Positions 32,646 to 41,406 of a DNA stretch of 64,000 nt are shown here, one piece after another; position 1 is the stretch's first letter, and each line of letters begins with the position of its first letter. Location: the NCBI GenBank assembly GCA_963749035.1, contig CAVVKW010000004.1, forward strand, positions 868,001 to 932,000, written 5' to 3'. A program made the translations under genes and the position numbers. The stretch comes from CAVVKW01 sp963749035. GTDB lineage: Bacteria > Verrucomicrobiota > Verrucomicrobiia > Chthoniobacterales > JAATET01. The notes below the pieces were generated by a model. That model searched no databases and was not told the DNA's origin. It saw only the letters and a program-made list of their open reading frames with translations.

Positions 32646-35168
32646 ATGCTCAGAAAAACCTTACTCCTGACCGGAGCCACGACGTTCCTCGCAACGACCA
32701 TTTCTCCCCTTCCAGCCCAACCAGTCGGTGTCCAAGGTGCCGCCGAGCGCGAGATTCGGCGCCGCGAGATGACCCAGGATTTTTCCCAGGCGGCGGTTAA
32801 TAAAGGGACAGCGGCTCTCATTGATAACGACTACGAATCGGCGTTTGCTTATTTCAAATCGGCTGTCGACGCACTTCCGGCCGGTGGCGAGGCCTCTTTC
32901 GAAGTCCGGGAAGTCGCGATGGATGGTTTCAAGCGGTCCGTCATCAAGCTGACCGAGCAGCGGATCTCGGAAGGCCGCTTCGAAGACGCCGAGACCACCG
33001 TTCGCGTCGTTCTCGACGAGCGGTATGATTCTGAATATGGACCTGCCCTGGATCTGCTCGCCAAAATCCAGGAGCCCGATCGCTTCAACAAAACGATCAC
33101 GCCGGGATTTGTTGCTGACGTTGAGCAAGTCAAACAGCTCTTTCGCGAAGCCGAAGGTTTTTACCAGAGCGGACGCTTCGATCTCGCTTTCAAACGGTGC
33201 GAGCAAATCCTCAACATCGATAAATACAACATCGCCGCCCGCCGGATGATGGAGAAAGTCAACGGTGCCCGCCAAAACTACGCGGAGAATGCCTACAACA
33301 CGACGCGCTCGGAACTTTACAACGAGGTCAAAGGCGCCTGGGAGCTTCCCGTCCGTAAATTTGACGTTGGCTCGAGCCAGATCATCGAACAACCGGTGAT
33401 CGACGCTCGCGGCACGACCGCCATCAACCGAAAACTGGACGATATTCGAATCCCGAGCATCAATTTTCGTGAGTCAACCGTCCGTGAGGCCCTCGACTTC
33501 ATCAAACTTCAGTCGAGAAACCTCGACCTCAGCGAACCTGATCCCAACAAGCGCGGCGTCAACATCGTCCTCAAGCTCGATCCGGCCACGCAGGGTGCCG
33601 AAGCTGGACAACGGATCACCCTCTCACTCACCGACGTGCCGCTTCGCGAGGCCATCAACTACATCGCTTCGGCCGCCAGCTTGAAAACGAAGGTGGAGCC
33701 TTATGCCGTGAAGGTCGTGCCTCTCAGCGAGCCGATCGACGTTCTCATCACCAAAGAGTATAAGGTTCAACCAGGGTTCATCACGAACGCACCCGCTGCC
33801 GGTGGTGACGCCGACGCCGGAGGATTCGGTGGTGGTGGATTCGGTGCACCCGCCGAGACGGTCGGGAAATCTGGCGCCCGCGAATTTCTCGAGGCGCAAG
33901 GCGTTCAGTTCCCCGAAGGCGCGACCGCCAACTTCCTCCCCAGCGCAAGCAAACTCATCGTTCGCAACACTCAGCCGAACCTCGATTTAATCGATCAGCT
34001 GGTCGAATTCGACTCCCAAGGCACTCCGAGCCAGGTGAGCATCGAATCGAAATTCGTCGAGATCACTCAGGATAATCTCAAGGAACTCGGGTTCGACTGG
34101 CAGCTCGGTCAATTCGGTTTGCCTTTCGGCACGGGCGTGTATGGCGGTGGCGGCACTTCCGCTCCCGGCCAAAGCAGTCTCGACGGAGCCTTCCCGATCA
34201 CGTCGCCAAATACCGGCCTCCCGATCGGCGCAACTTCCGCGACAACGGGCTCACTCACCGGAGGAAACCGGAGTGGCTCCACGGCCATCTCTGCCAACGC
34301 CATCGACGGGCTGCTCTTCGCCAGCCCCGTCGGACCTGCCCCCGGCGTGCTCGCTCTAGCCGGTGTCTTTTCAAATCCTCAATTCCAGGTCGTTCTTCGT
34401 GCACTCAATCAACAAAAGGGTATCGATTTGCTTTCGGCACCTTCCGTGACGACCAAGAGCGGGCAGCGCGCAACGATCCAACTCGTCCGTGAGTTTCGCT
34501 ACCCGGTTCAGTTCGATCCACCGCAGATCCCCCAAACCACCGGGGACACCAACGTGACCTTCACTCCAACGACGCCATCGCAGTTCGAGACCCGCAATAT
34601 CGGTGTCGAACTCGAAGTTGAGCCGACCGTAGGACCCGATGGATTCACGATCGAACTCAACCTTTCTCCTCGCGTGACCGAGTTCGACGGCTTCGTGAAC
34701 TACGGCAGCCCCATCTCGACGATCGTTCAACCAATCGTTGACAGTCAAACGGTGATCGGTTTGACGACGTTCTTGGGATCAGCACTTGGGAATCCTACGG
34801 AAGTGCTGCTATCCGAAAATGTGATCAATCAGCCCGTCTTTAGTGTCCGTCAGGTCACGACCCAGGTCTCGGTTTACGACGGTCAGACCGTTGTTCTCGG
34901 TGGCCTCATGCGCGAAGACATCCAGAAGGTCGAAGATAAGACGCCGATCATTGGAGACATTCCTCTCATTGGTCGGCTCTTCCGCTCCTCCGCCGATCAG
35001 CACATCAAACGCAACCTCATCATGTTTGTTACCGCCTCGCTGCTCGATCCCGCTGGCCAACCTCTCCTCAAGGAGATCGAGGACGACGAAATCGTCGCCG
35101 CTCCTGATCCTGATCTCCTCGGGGCCGAATTGATCGCGGACGACCCGGCATCCATTCCCAGCCTTTAA
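32646..35168 (+). CDS. Type IV pilus secretin-like outer-membrane protein, copy 1 (Amuc_1098 family)
   Basis: The 840-residue protein has a signal peptide, a TPR-like N-terminal region (LIDNDYESAFAYFKSAVDAL; GFYQSGRFDLAFKRCEQILN), an STN/N0-like part (INFRESTVREALDFIKLQSR), an N1 domain near residue 428 (LPSASKLIVRNTQPNLDLID), a Gly-rich spacer and the secretin barrel core from about 575: NPQFQVVLRALNQQKGIDLL, SAPSVTTKSGQRATIQLV, and GQTVVLGGLMREDIQKVEDK followed by GDIPLIGRLFRS. It should form the outer-membrane ring through which the pilus or secreted material passes. The ATG at 32646 is preferred to the TTG at 32640. A paralogue starts 21 bp downstream. Confidence 0.9.
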   Translation: MLRKTLLLTGATTFLATTISPLPAQPVGVQGAAEREIRRREMTQDFSQAAVNKGTAALIDNDYESAFAYFKSAVDALPAGGEASFEVREVAMDGFKRSVIKLTEQRISEGRFEDAETTVRVVLDERYDSEYGPALDLLAKIQEPDRFNKTITPGFVADVEQVKQLFREAEGFYQSGRFDLAFKRCEQILNIDKYNIAARRMMEKVNGARQNYAENAYNTTRSELYNEVKGAWELPVRKFDVGSSQIIEQPVIDARGTTAINRKLDDIRIPSINFRESTVREALDFIKLQSRNLDLSEPDPNKRGVNIVLKLDPATQGAEAGQRITLSLTDVPLREAINYIASAASLKTKVEPYAVKVVPLSEPIDVLITKEYKVQPGFITNAPAAGGDADAGGFGGGGFGAPAETVGKSGAREFLEAQGVQFPEGATANFLPSASKLIVRNTQPNLDLIDQLVEFDSQGTPSQVSIESKFVEITQDNLKELGFDWQLGQFGLPFGTGVYGGGGTSAPGQSSLDGAFPITSPNTGLPIGATSATTGSLTGGNRSGSTAISANAIDGLLFASPVGPAPGVLALAGVFSNPQFQVVLRALNQQKGIDLLSAPSVTTKSGQRATIQLVREFRYPVQFDPPQIPQTTGDTNVTFTPTTPSQFETRNIGVELEVEPTVGPDGFTIELNLSPRVTEFDGFVNYGSPISTIVQPIVDSQTVIGLTTFLGSALGNPTEVLLSENVINQPVFSVRQVTTQVSVYDGQTVVLGGLMREDIQKVEDKTPIIGDIPLIGRLFRSSADQHIKRNLIMFVTASLLDPAGQPLLKEIEDDEIVAAPDPDLLGAELIADDPASIPSL

Positions 35169-35189
35169 CCTGTAGCTGCTTTCAACCTG

Positions 35190-37790
35190 ATGACCCATCC
35201 CCTCCATTCCATTTCCAAGAGTTTCGGAATTAACGTCTGCCTCGTGGCAGCAATCACGACCGTCGGTCACGCCCAGATGAAGGGCGATTCCTACGTCGGA
35301 ACAACCAGCCTCACATCCCAGTCAGAGCGAGAGATCGTTCGACGCCAGGAAGACATTCTCGTTGCGGAGCAATTCATCACCGCCGGAGATCGCGCTTTGG
35401 AAGAGGAGAAATACGAGGACGCTTACGTCGCCTACATCGACGCGGTCGACCTGCTGGGACCGGGCGAGGCAACGGCCGACCGGCGCGCGTCCACGCTCGA
35501 GAGCTTCAGCAAAGTTGCGCTGATCTACGCTCACGAACTCGTGGAAAGCGGTCGCTACGCCGACGCGGAAATGGTCGCCAAGACCGTGCTCCTCCCTCAA
35601 TACAATCCGACCTACCGTCCGGCCATCGTCTTTCTCTCCCAGCTGGAGCAGCCAGACTACTACAATAAGACCATCACCCCTCAGTTCGCTGCCGATCGCG
35701 ACGAGGTCGCTCAACTCCTGGTCGATGCGGAAGGGTTCTTCATGACCGGGCGCTACGATCTTGCCATCAAACGCTACACCCAGGTTCTGAATGTCGATAA
35801 ATACAACATCGCCGCTCAAAAAGGTCTCGAGCGAGTTGCCAACGCAAAGGGCGACTACTACGCAAATGCCTACAACGAGACACGCAGCCGAATGCTGTGG
35901 GAGGTGACGCAAGGGTGGGAACTTCCGCGGAAGAAATTCCAGGGTGGCAAAGACACTTTGCGCGACCCGACGCTCACTCCCGGACTCAGCAACGAACAGA
36001 TCACTGCGAAGCTGAACCGCATCATAATTCCTCAGCTGGACCTTCGCGACACCACCATCAGCGAAGCCGTCGAGTATCTCCGTCAAATCAGTCGTCAGCT
36101 CGACACCCTCGAGCCTGATCCTGACAAGAAGGGCGTCAACATCTTCCTCAAGGTCCCGAGCGGTTCAGCTGCTGCGGCGACCGAAGGGCTTCTCGCTGTC
36201 CCGGATGGTGATGCAACGATCGCGGCAACTCCAACCGCCACGGAAGACACCACCGTGACTCTCGCTCTCAGCAGCGTGCCGCTCTACGAAGCGCTCCGCT
36301 ACCTTGCGGATCTCGCTGGCCTGAAGATCAAGATCGATTCCGTCGCTGTTTCGATCGTTCCTCTAACCGAGGTGACCGAAGAACTCGTCACCAAGGAATA
36401 CCGAGTCCCGCCGACGTTCATCCCGACGGCCGCGGCCGCCGCTGAATCTGCCGGCATCGCCGCCTTTTCGTTCAACGCTGGGGATTCTGCTAACGCGAAT
36501 CGGATTCAGGGTCGACAGAACGCACAGATTTACCTGGAGTCTCAGAGTGTTCCCTTCCCTCCCGGGGCGAGCGCGAACTACGTCGCTTCCGGAAGCCGTC
36601 TCATCGTCCGGAATACCCAGGACAACATCGACCTCATCGATCGTCTCGTCGACGCCGTTCAGGGTGCGGCTCCGACTCAGGTCGAAATCGAGGCGAAATT
36701 CGTCGAGATCAATCAGAACAATCTGAAAGAACTCGGATTTGATTGGACGCTTGGACCGCTCCAGATCGGCGGAACGAACAGCCCAATCTACGGCGCTGGT
36801 GGGACCGCCGGTGCCAATCCCGCGGCCTTCCCGTTCGTGGCACCGGGCGGTCAGACAATCGGTCAAAATCTTGTGACCAGCGGACTCCGCTCCGGCACGG
36901 GCTCCGGTCCCGACTCTGCGGTTTCGATCAATAGTCTGGATTCCCTGCTCGCCAACGTTGCGACCGGACCAGCCCCCGCGTTGTTCGGTCTCTCCGGAAT
37001 CTTCACCAATCCCCAATTTCAGGTCGTCATCCGCGCGCTCGACCAAAAGAAGGGCATTGATCTCATGTCCGCTCCAAAGGTCGCCACCAAGAGCGGCTCC
37101 AAGGCAGTGATCAACATTGTGCGAGAGTTCCGGTATCCCAGCGAGTTTGACCCGCCTCAGATTCCGCAGTCGACCGACGCCGACGGCATCGGCGCCCGTC
37201 AGAGCTTCGTGACCTCGGGAGTCATTACGCCTTCGACGCCGACCGCTTTTGAGATTCGGAACACCGGCGTCACCCTCGACGTCACCCCGGTCGTCGGCCC
37301 GGACAATTACACCATCGATCTTGAGCTGGCTCCGGAAGTCGTCGATTTCGAAGGATTCATCAACTACGGAAATCCCATCAACGGCATCGATCCGGGCAAT
37401 GCCTTGATCGGAACCGGACCGGGAACCCGGACGATCACGGAAAACGTGATCAATCAGCCCGTTTTCAGCACTCGCAAGGTGACCACGAGTGTCACCATTT
37501 GGGACGGCATGACCGTGGCCCTCGGAGGCCTGATCCGGGAAGACGTGCAGAAGGTCGAAGACAAGGTTCCGCTCCTCGGAGACATTCCTTTGGTCGGTCG
37601 CCTCTTCCGTTCGTCCATCGATCAGAAAATTAAGAAAAACCTCATCATTTTCGTGACGGCTCAGCTCATGGATGCCGAAGGCAAGCCGCTCCGCTCCGGC
37701 GAAGAGGAAGAAGAAATTGTCGAACTCCTCGGCGTGCCCGACACCATCGCCCCACCCGTTTACCAGACGAAGGGCACGACCTACAAATAA
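35190..37790 (+). CDS. Type IV pilus secretin-like outer-membrane protein, copy 2 (Amuc_1098 family)
   Basis: The 866-residue paralogue has the same domain order as copy 1. Matching segments are GRYDLAIKRYTQVLNVDKYN in the TPR-like part, VASGSRLIVRNTQDNIDLID (N1, about residue 463), VEIEAKFVEINQNNLKELGF, NPQFQVVIRALDQKKGIDLM and GMTVALGGLIREDVQKVEDK then GDIPLVGRLFRS. Differences lie mainly in the N-terminal repeats and the Gly/Ala/Thr-rich spacer near the gate (SAAAATEGLLAVPDGDATIA). Both copies keep the residues expected of a working secretin, so neither looks like a pseudogene. Mixed rings, alternative rings or a specialised second machine are all possible. A strong terminator follows. Confidence 0.9.
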   Translation: MTHPLHSISKSFGINVCLVAAITTVGHAQMKGDSYVGTTSLTSQSEREIVRRQEDILVAEQFITAGDRALEEEKYEDAYVAYIDAVDLLGPGEATADRRASTLESFSKVALIYAHELVESGRYADAEMVAKTVLLPQYNPTYRPAIVFLSQLEQPDYYNKTITPQFAADRDEVAQLLVDAEGFFMTGRYDLAIKRYTQVLNVDKYNIAAQKGLERVANAKGDYYANAYNETRSRMLWEVTQGWELPRKKFQGGKDTLRDPTLTPGLSNEQITAKLNRIIIPQLDLRDTTISEAVEYLRQISRQLDTLEPDPDKKGVNIFLKVPSGSAAAATEGLLAVPDGDATIAATPTATEDTTVTLALSSVPLYEALRYLADLAGLKIKIDSVAVSIVPLTEVTEELVTKEYRVPPTFIPTAAAAAESAGIAAFSFNAGDSANANRIQGRQNAQIYLESQSVPFPPGASANYVASGSRLIVRNTQDNIDLIDRLVDAVQGAAPTQVEIEAKFVEINQNNLKELGFDWTLGPLQIGGTNSPIYGAGGTAGANPAAFPFVAPGGQTIGQNLVTSGLRSGTGSGPDSAVSINSLDSLLANVATGPAPALFGLSGIFTNPQFQVVIRALDQKKGIDLMSAPKVATKSGSKAVINIVREFRYPSEFDPPQIPQSTDADGIGARQSFVTSGVITPSTPTAFEIRNTGVTLDVTPVVGPDNYTIDLELAPEVVDFEGFINYGNPINGIDPGNALIGTGPGTRTITENVINQPVFSTRKVTTSVTIWDGMTVALGGLIREDVQKVEDKVPLLGDIPLVGRLFRSSIDQKIKKNLIIFVTAQLMDAEGKPLRSGEEEEEIVELLGVPDTIAPPVYQTKGTTYK

Positions 37791-37819
37791 CCACTCGCGC
37801 ATTCGCGAACGCAGCGTTT

Positions 37820-37860
37820 CGGCGGGCAGGGTCCATTCCCTTCCCGCCGATTTCGTTTCG
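37820..37860 (+). terminator. Hairpin terminator closing the pilus-like operon
   Basis: CGGCGGG (37820-37826) pairs with CCCGCCG (37843-37849), extended inside by AGGG/CCCT (37828-37831 with 37838-37841) across one mismatch, with loop TCCATT. The following ATTTCGTTTCG is T-rich but broken. It lies between the second secretin and coaE. Confidence 0.58.
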
Positions 37861-37899
37861 CAGGACCGGGCGAGTGACGCCACCGCAGGACGAATTCGC

Positions 37900-38493
37900 A
37901 TGCCAACCATTGGTATCACTGGCGGCATTGCCACCGGGAAATCAACGTTCCGAGCCCGCCTGCTCGAACGATTCAACGCGGTGTTTTTCGATACCGACGC
38001 GTGCGCTGCCGATCTCCTCGCGAACGATCCGGCAATTCGATCGAAGGTCATCGACGAATTTTCGGCGGCGGCCTACCTCAGTGAAGCTGAGCCGAATCGC
38101 GAATTTCTCCGAAATGTCGTCTTCCCAGAACCCGAGCGCCGACGAGCTCTCGAGGCCATCCTCCACCCTCCAGTTCGGGCCGCCTGGACTCGTGCCGCCT
38201 CCGAAGCGACCCGACCTTTCGTGCTCGAGATTCCTCTCCTGTTCGAGACTCAGTCGGAGGCCTTGTTCGACCTCATCATCACGGTCGCGTGTCCACCCGC
38301 CACCCAGCTCAGAAGACTCGACGAAAAACGCGGCGTCGCCGCTGATCTGGGAAGAAAAATCCTCGCTTCGCAGTGCGAACTCGGCGTTAAGATAAGCGGA
38401 GCCCACCACGTGGTTTGGAACGATGGTTCCCCCGAGCTTCTCGATGCCCAAGCCAACCTCCTGGCCTCTCTTCTGATTTCGCAGTATGACTGA
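37900..38493 (+). CDS. coaE: Dephospho-CoA kinase
   Basis: CoaE phosphorylates dephospho-CoA, the last step of coenzyme A synthesis. From the ATG at 37900 the 197-residue protein begins MPTIGITGGIATGKSTFRAR with the P loop; FFDTDACAADLLA carries the substrate-binding Asp, EIPLLFETQSEALFDLIITV is the conserved E-x-P-L-L-F-E region, and HHVVWNDGSPELLDAQANLL the usual C-terminal segment. The open frame extends upstream through the terminator hairpin, but only the start at 37900 gives the family N-terminus. Its last 8 bp overlap rho, so the two are translated from one message. Confidence 0.92.
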   Translation: MPTIGITGGIATGKSTFRARLLERFNAVFFDTDACAADLLANDPAIRSKVIDEFSAAAYLSEAEPNREFLRNVVFPEPERRRALEAILHPPVRAAWTRAASEATRPFVLEIPLLFETQSEALFDLIITVACPPATQLRRLDEKRGVAADLGRKILASQCELGVKISGAHHVVWNDGSPELLDAQANLLASLLISQYD

Positions 38494-39799
38494 AACTTCC
38501 GACCCACCGGTCGACCCAGCGCCTCCTTCGACGGTTACCCTTTCGATCAACGAACTCCACGAGCTCTCGCGTAAACAGCTCGTCGCGCGCTCAGAAAGGC
38601 TCGGAATCCGGGTTCGCTCCGAGGGAAGTCTCCACCAGCTCGTGATGGATCAGGTCCGTCATCACGTTGCCCAAGGCGATCGCGTGGAAGCCGACGGGAT
38701 CATCGAACTCGACAACCAACGCGGGACGTTACGATGGCCAAAATTCCACCTTCGTCCCTGCCCGGAGGATGTTTCCGTGCCGTCTTCGCTGCTCGAGCCG
38801 CTCCGCCTTCAGGCCGGGCAGCAATTGCGAGTCAGCGTTCGCGGGCCCCGGCAGCGAGAACACGGACTGGTGGCGGAATCACTCGTCGCCGTGGAGGGCA
38901 TCCCCGCGGCAGAATGGAAGCCGACGGTCGATTTCGAGAAGCTCACCGCCTTGTTCCCGGATCGTCGAATCTTGCTCGAGGTTCCCGGGAGTCCCGAGAT
39001 CTCGCCGAGAGCTGTCGACCTCCTCGCACCTCTCGGCATGGGTCAGCGAGGCCTGATCGTCGCGCCTCCCCGGGTTGGAAAGACCATCCTCCTCAAGGAA
39101 TTGGCGCGCGCGATCCGCAAGGCTGAGCCGGACATTCACCTCATGCTTCTCCTGGTCGACGAACGCCCCGAGGAAGTGACGGATTTCGAACGCGAGCTCG
39201 ACTGCGACATTTTCGCCAGCACGTTTGACGAGTCTCCCGCTCGCCACGTGCAGCTCGCGGAGTTGGTGTCCGAACGGGCCAAACGCTTGGTCGAGATGCG
39301 GAAGGACGTCGTTATCCTCGTCGATAGCATCACCCGGTTATCGCGCGGCTACAACAACCTCATGCCCGGAGGAAAAAAGGGGCGCACCATGAGCGGCGGC
39401 GTCGACGCCAAGGCGCTCGCAAAACCGAAGCGTTTCTTTGGCGCTGCTCGCAACGTCGAAGAGGGCGGCAGCCTCACCATCCTCGCGACCGCACTCGTCG
39501 ATACCCACAGCCGGATGGATGACCTCATCTTCGAAGAATACAAAGGCACGGGAAACATGGAGATTCATCTCGACCGTTCCGTGGCTGAGCAGCGGGTCTT
39601 CCCTGCCCTTCACGTCACGAAATCCGCCACCCGGCGGGAAGAATTGCTCTACCACCCCGATGAACTCGACCGAGTCTTTACCCTCCGGAAGCAGCTCGCC
39701 GAGCTTCCTGCCGTCGAGGCCATGGAAGTTCTTCAAGCCAATTTGATGAACACCGCGACCAACGCCGAGCTTCTGCTCGGTGGGCTCCGCGGGACGTGA
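38486..39799 (+). CDS. rho: Transcription termination factor Rho
   Basis: Rho is the hexameric RNA-dependent ATPase that ends transcription. After a short Pro-rich start come the Rho_N helices (INELHELSRKQLVARSERLG), the RNA-binding cold-shock-like domain (GIIELDNQRGTLRWPKFHLR; GPRQREHGLVAESLVAVEGI) and the ATPase core: LGMGQRGLIVAPPRVGKTIL (P loop), LLLVDERPEEVTDFERELD, DVVILVDSITRLSRGYNNLM (Walker B and Q loop) and KALAKPKRFFGAARNVEEGG (R loop). GTGNMEIHLDRSVAEQRVFP completes it. The 437-residue length is near standard, without the large insertions some phyla carry. The downstream membrane-protein gene starts within its stop (GTGA). Confidence 0.96.
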   Translation: MTETSDPPVDPAPPSTVTLSINELHELSRKQLVARSERLGIRVRSEGSLHQLVMDQVRHHVAQGDRVEADGIIELDNQRGTLRWPKFHLRPCPEDVSVPSSLLEPLRLQAGQQLRVSVRGPRQREHGLVAESLVAVEGIPAAEWKPTVDFEKLTALFPDRRILLEVPGSPEISPRAVDLLAPLGMGQRGLIVAPPRVGKTILLKELARAIRKAEPDIHLMLLLVDERPEEVTDFERELDCDIFASTFDESPARHVQLAELVSERAKRLVEMRKDVVILVDSITRLSRGYNNLMPGGKKGRTMSGGVDAKALAKPKRFFGAARNVEEGGSLTILATALVDTHSRMDDLIFEEYKGTGNMEIHLDRSVAEQRVFPALHVTKSATRREELLYHPDELDRVFTLRKQLAELPAVEAMEVLQANLMNTATNAELLLGGLRGT

Positions 39800-41406
39800 G
39801 CGTCTGCACCGAGCTCCGCCCAACCCGCTTCGGCACGGCCCGGGCGGCTGTCCGCGCCTTCGTTCATCGCTACGAACTCGATACGGCTCTCCGGCTGTCG
39901 CTACCTGCCGTTTTTCTCGGCATCCTCCTCCGGGCTTATCTTCTTTGGCACTTTCCGGTCGCCTTCACGCACGACGACACGGCCTCCACCCTGGAGACTG
40001 CCGACCACCTGATCTCGAAAGCGGCCTTCGCGACCGAAGGGAAAAAGACCCTACTCGTCCCCGCCATCTACTGCATCCCGGCCCTCCTGGGAATCCCGAT
40101 TCTCGCCTTCGCGGCGGTCGTCCAACACTTCCTCGGACTCCTTCTCGTCGTGCTCTGCGGTCTGTTGGTGCGGGCGTGGTTTCGACATTGGCGGGCATTG
40201 ATTGTTCCCGTGACCTGCGTCATCGCCCTGCATCCCGTCTTGCTTTGGTATGAACACGTCGCGCTCGCCGAGACCTACGCCGTTTTCGCCGTCGTGCTAC
40301 TGGCACTCGTTGGCTGGACCCTCTATCGGCGCCCGGGCCGGTGGACTCTGGCGGCATTTCTCGTGACGCTTTTTTTCACCGCAACGGCTCGCCCGGAAGG
40401 AAACCTTTTCGGCATTTTCGGGCTGGCACTCGTGGGCTCTGCTTTCTGGGGCCAGTGGCGTCCCTTGGCCTTCGCGCTTGGCGTAACGTTCGCCTGGACC
40501 GTCTTCCTCTTCGCGATCACCCAGACCTCGCAGAGCGGAACGCTTCTCTACGCCTCGGTGGTTCACCTCACGCCCGCACGCCTTTGGTTTTCCCCCGGGG
40601 TGGCCGAGGCTGTGCAACCGGTTGTCGCCTCCAGTCAAGTCGAGTGGAATTCCCGGGACGTCCCGGGTTTGGTGTCCGTTCGTAAAGATTTACAGGACGC
40701 CATTAGCCGAAAGTTGGTCGGCGATGGTCTGACGACAAAAGAAGCCCGCGGGCAAATCGATTCAGTCTGCAAGCTCGCAGGAATCGAAACCGTCCTCCGT
40801 CACCCGTTGCTCATCCCAAACTTCGCGCTTCGCAAATTTGTCATCGGACACCACGAACCACCCGCCCTGGGCTTCAACGACTACGTCGTCGCCGGTCAGA
40901 CGGAAGCCCTCTTCGAAGACGGGGAACGCCAGAAGGGTCTCCGAACGAGCGACCTCGCCTGGGGACGAACGTTCCCAAACGCCGCTGCGGCGAGAAAATA
41001 TTTCGAAGAGACCACCACCCCGCTGCCCCGTGATTGGCTCTGGCGTTACCTCAAAGGATTTACCGCCGCATCACTCGCTCCCCTCCTCCCGATTCCGCTC
41101 CCCGGCTCGAGCGTTGCGGGTGTCGCGATTCGAGGCCTCCCCTGGTTATACGCGGGCGCGGTCCTCGGAATGCTCAGTCTCGCGATCCGCACTTCACCCC
41201 TGATGAACTTTCATCTTCTTTTCGGACTCTTCCTCGTCGGATTTTTCGTCATCGTCATGGTGACGGCCAACGTCCGCGCCCGCTTCCGCTTTGTTTTCGA
41301 ACCCTTTTGGATCCTCTACGCGACCGCGCTCGTCGACTCGACCTGGTGCGTTTTCGACCGATGCCTGCAAAGAGGCAAACGTAATCCCGCAGCCGCTTCC
41401 GCGTGA
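39796..41406 (+). CDS. GT-C-like membrane glycosyltransferase, family uncertain
   Basis: The 536-residue polytopic protein has roughly 10-12 membrane helices (LSLPAVFLGILLRAYLLWHF, LIVPVTCVIALHPVLLWYEH and so on). The first extracytoplasmic loop contains FTHDDTASTLETADHLIS; an acidic pair there is where GT-C enzymes such as ArnT and PMT hold their catalytic Asp. A large soluble loop (about 250-400) and C-terminal helices follow. By fold and context it probably transfers a sugar from a lipid-phosphate carrier to a cell-surface acceptor. It begins at a GTG inside the rho stop and overlaps the next gene similarly. The exact family was not recognised. Confidence 0.65.
   Translation: MSVCTELRPTRFGTARAAVRAFVHRYELDTALRLSLPAVFLGILLRAYLLWHFPVAFTHDDTASTLETADHLISKAAFATEGKKTLLVPAIYCIPALLGIPILAFAAVVQHFLGLLLVVLCGLLVRAWFRHWRALIVPVTCVIALHPVLLWYEHVALAETYAVFAVVLLALVGWTLYRRPGRWTLAAFLVTLFFTATARPEGNLFGIFGLALVGSAFWGQWRPLAFALGVTFAWTVFLFAITQTSQSGTLLYASVVHLTPARLWFSPGVAEAVQPVVASSQVEWNSRDVPGLVSVRKDLQDAISRKLVGDGLTTKEARGQIDSVCKLAGIETVLRHPLLIPNFALRKFVIGHHEPPALGFNDYVVAGQTEALFEDGERQKGLRTSDLAWGRTFPNAAAARKYFEETTTPLPRDWLWRYLKGFTAASLAPLLPIPLPGSSVAGVAIRGLPWLYAGAVLGMLSLAIRTSPLMNFHLLFGLFLVGFFVIVMVTANVRARFRFVFEPFWILYATALVDSTWCVFDRCLQRGKRNPAAASA

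Noticed and set aside
36363..38051. A 562-codon minus-strand frame opposite the second secretin and coaE
   Set aside because: Both plus-strand genes are clearly real; the antisense protein is Arg/Asp-rich and matches nothing recognisable.
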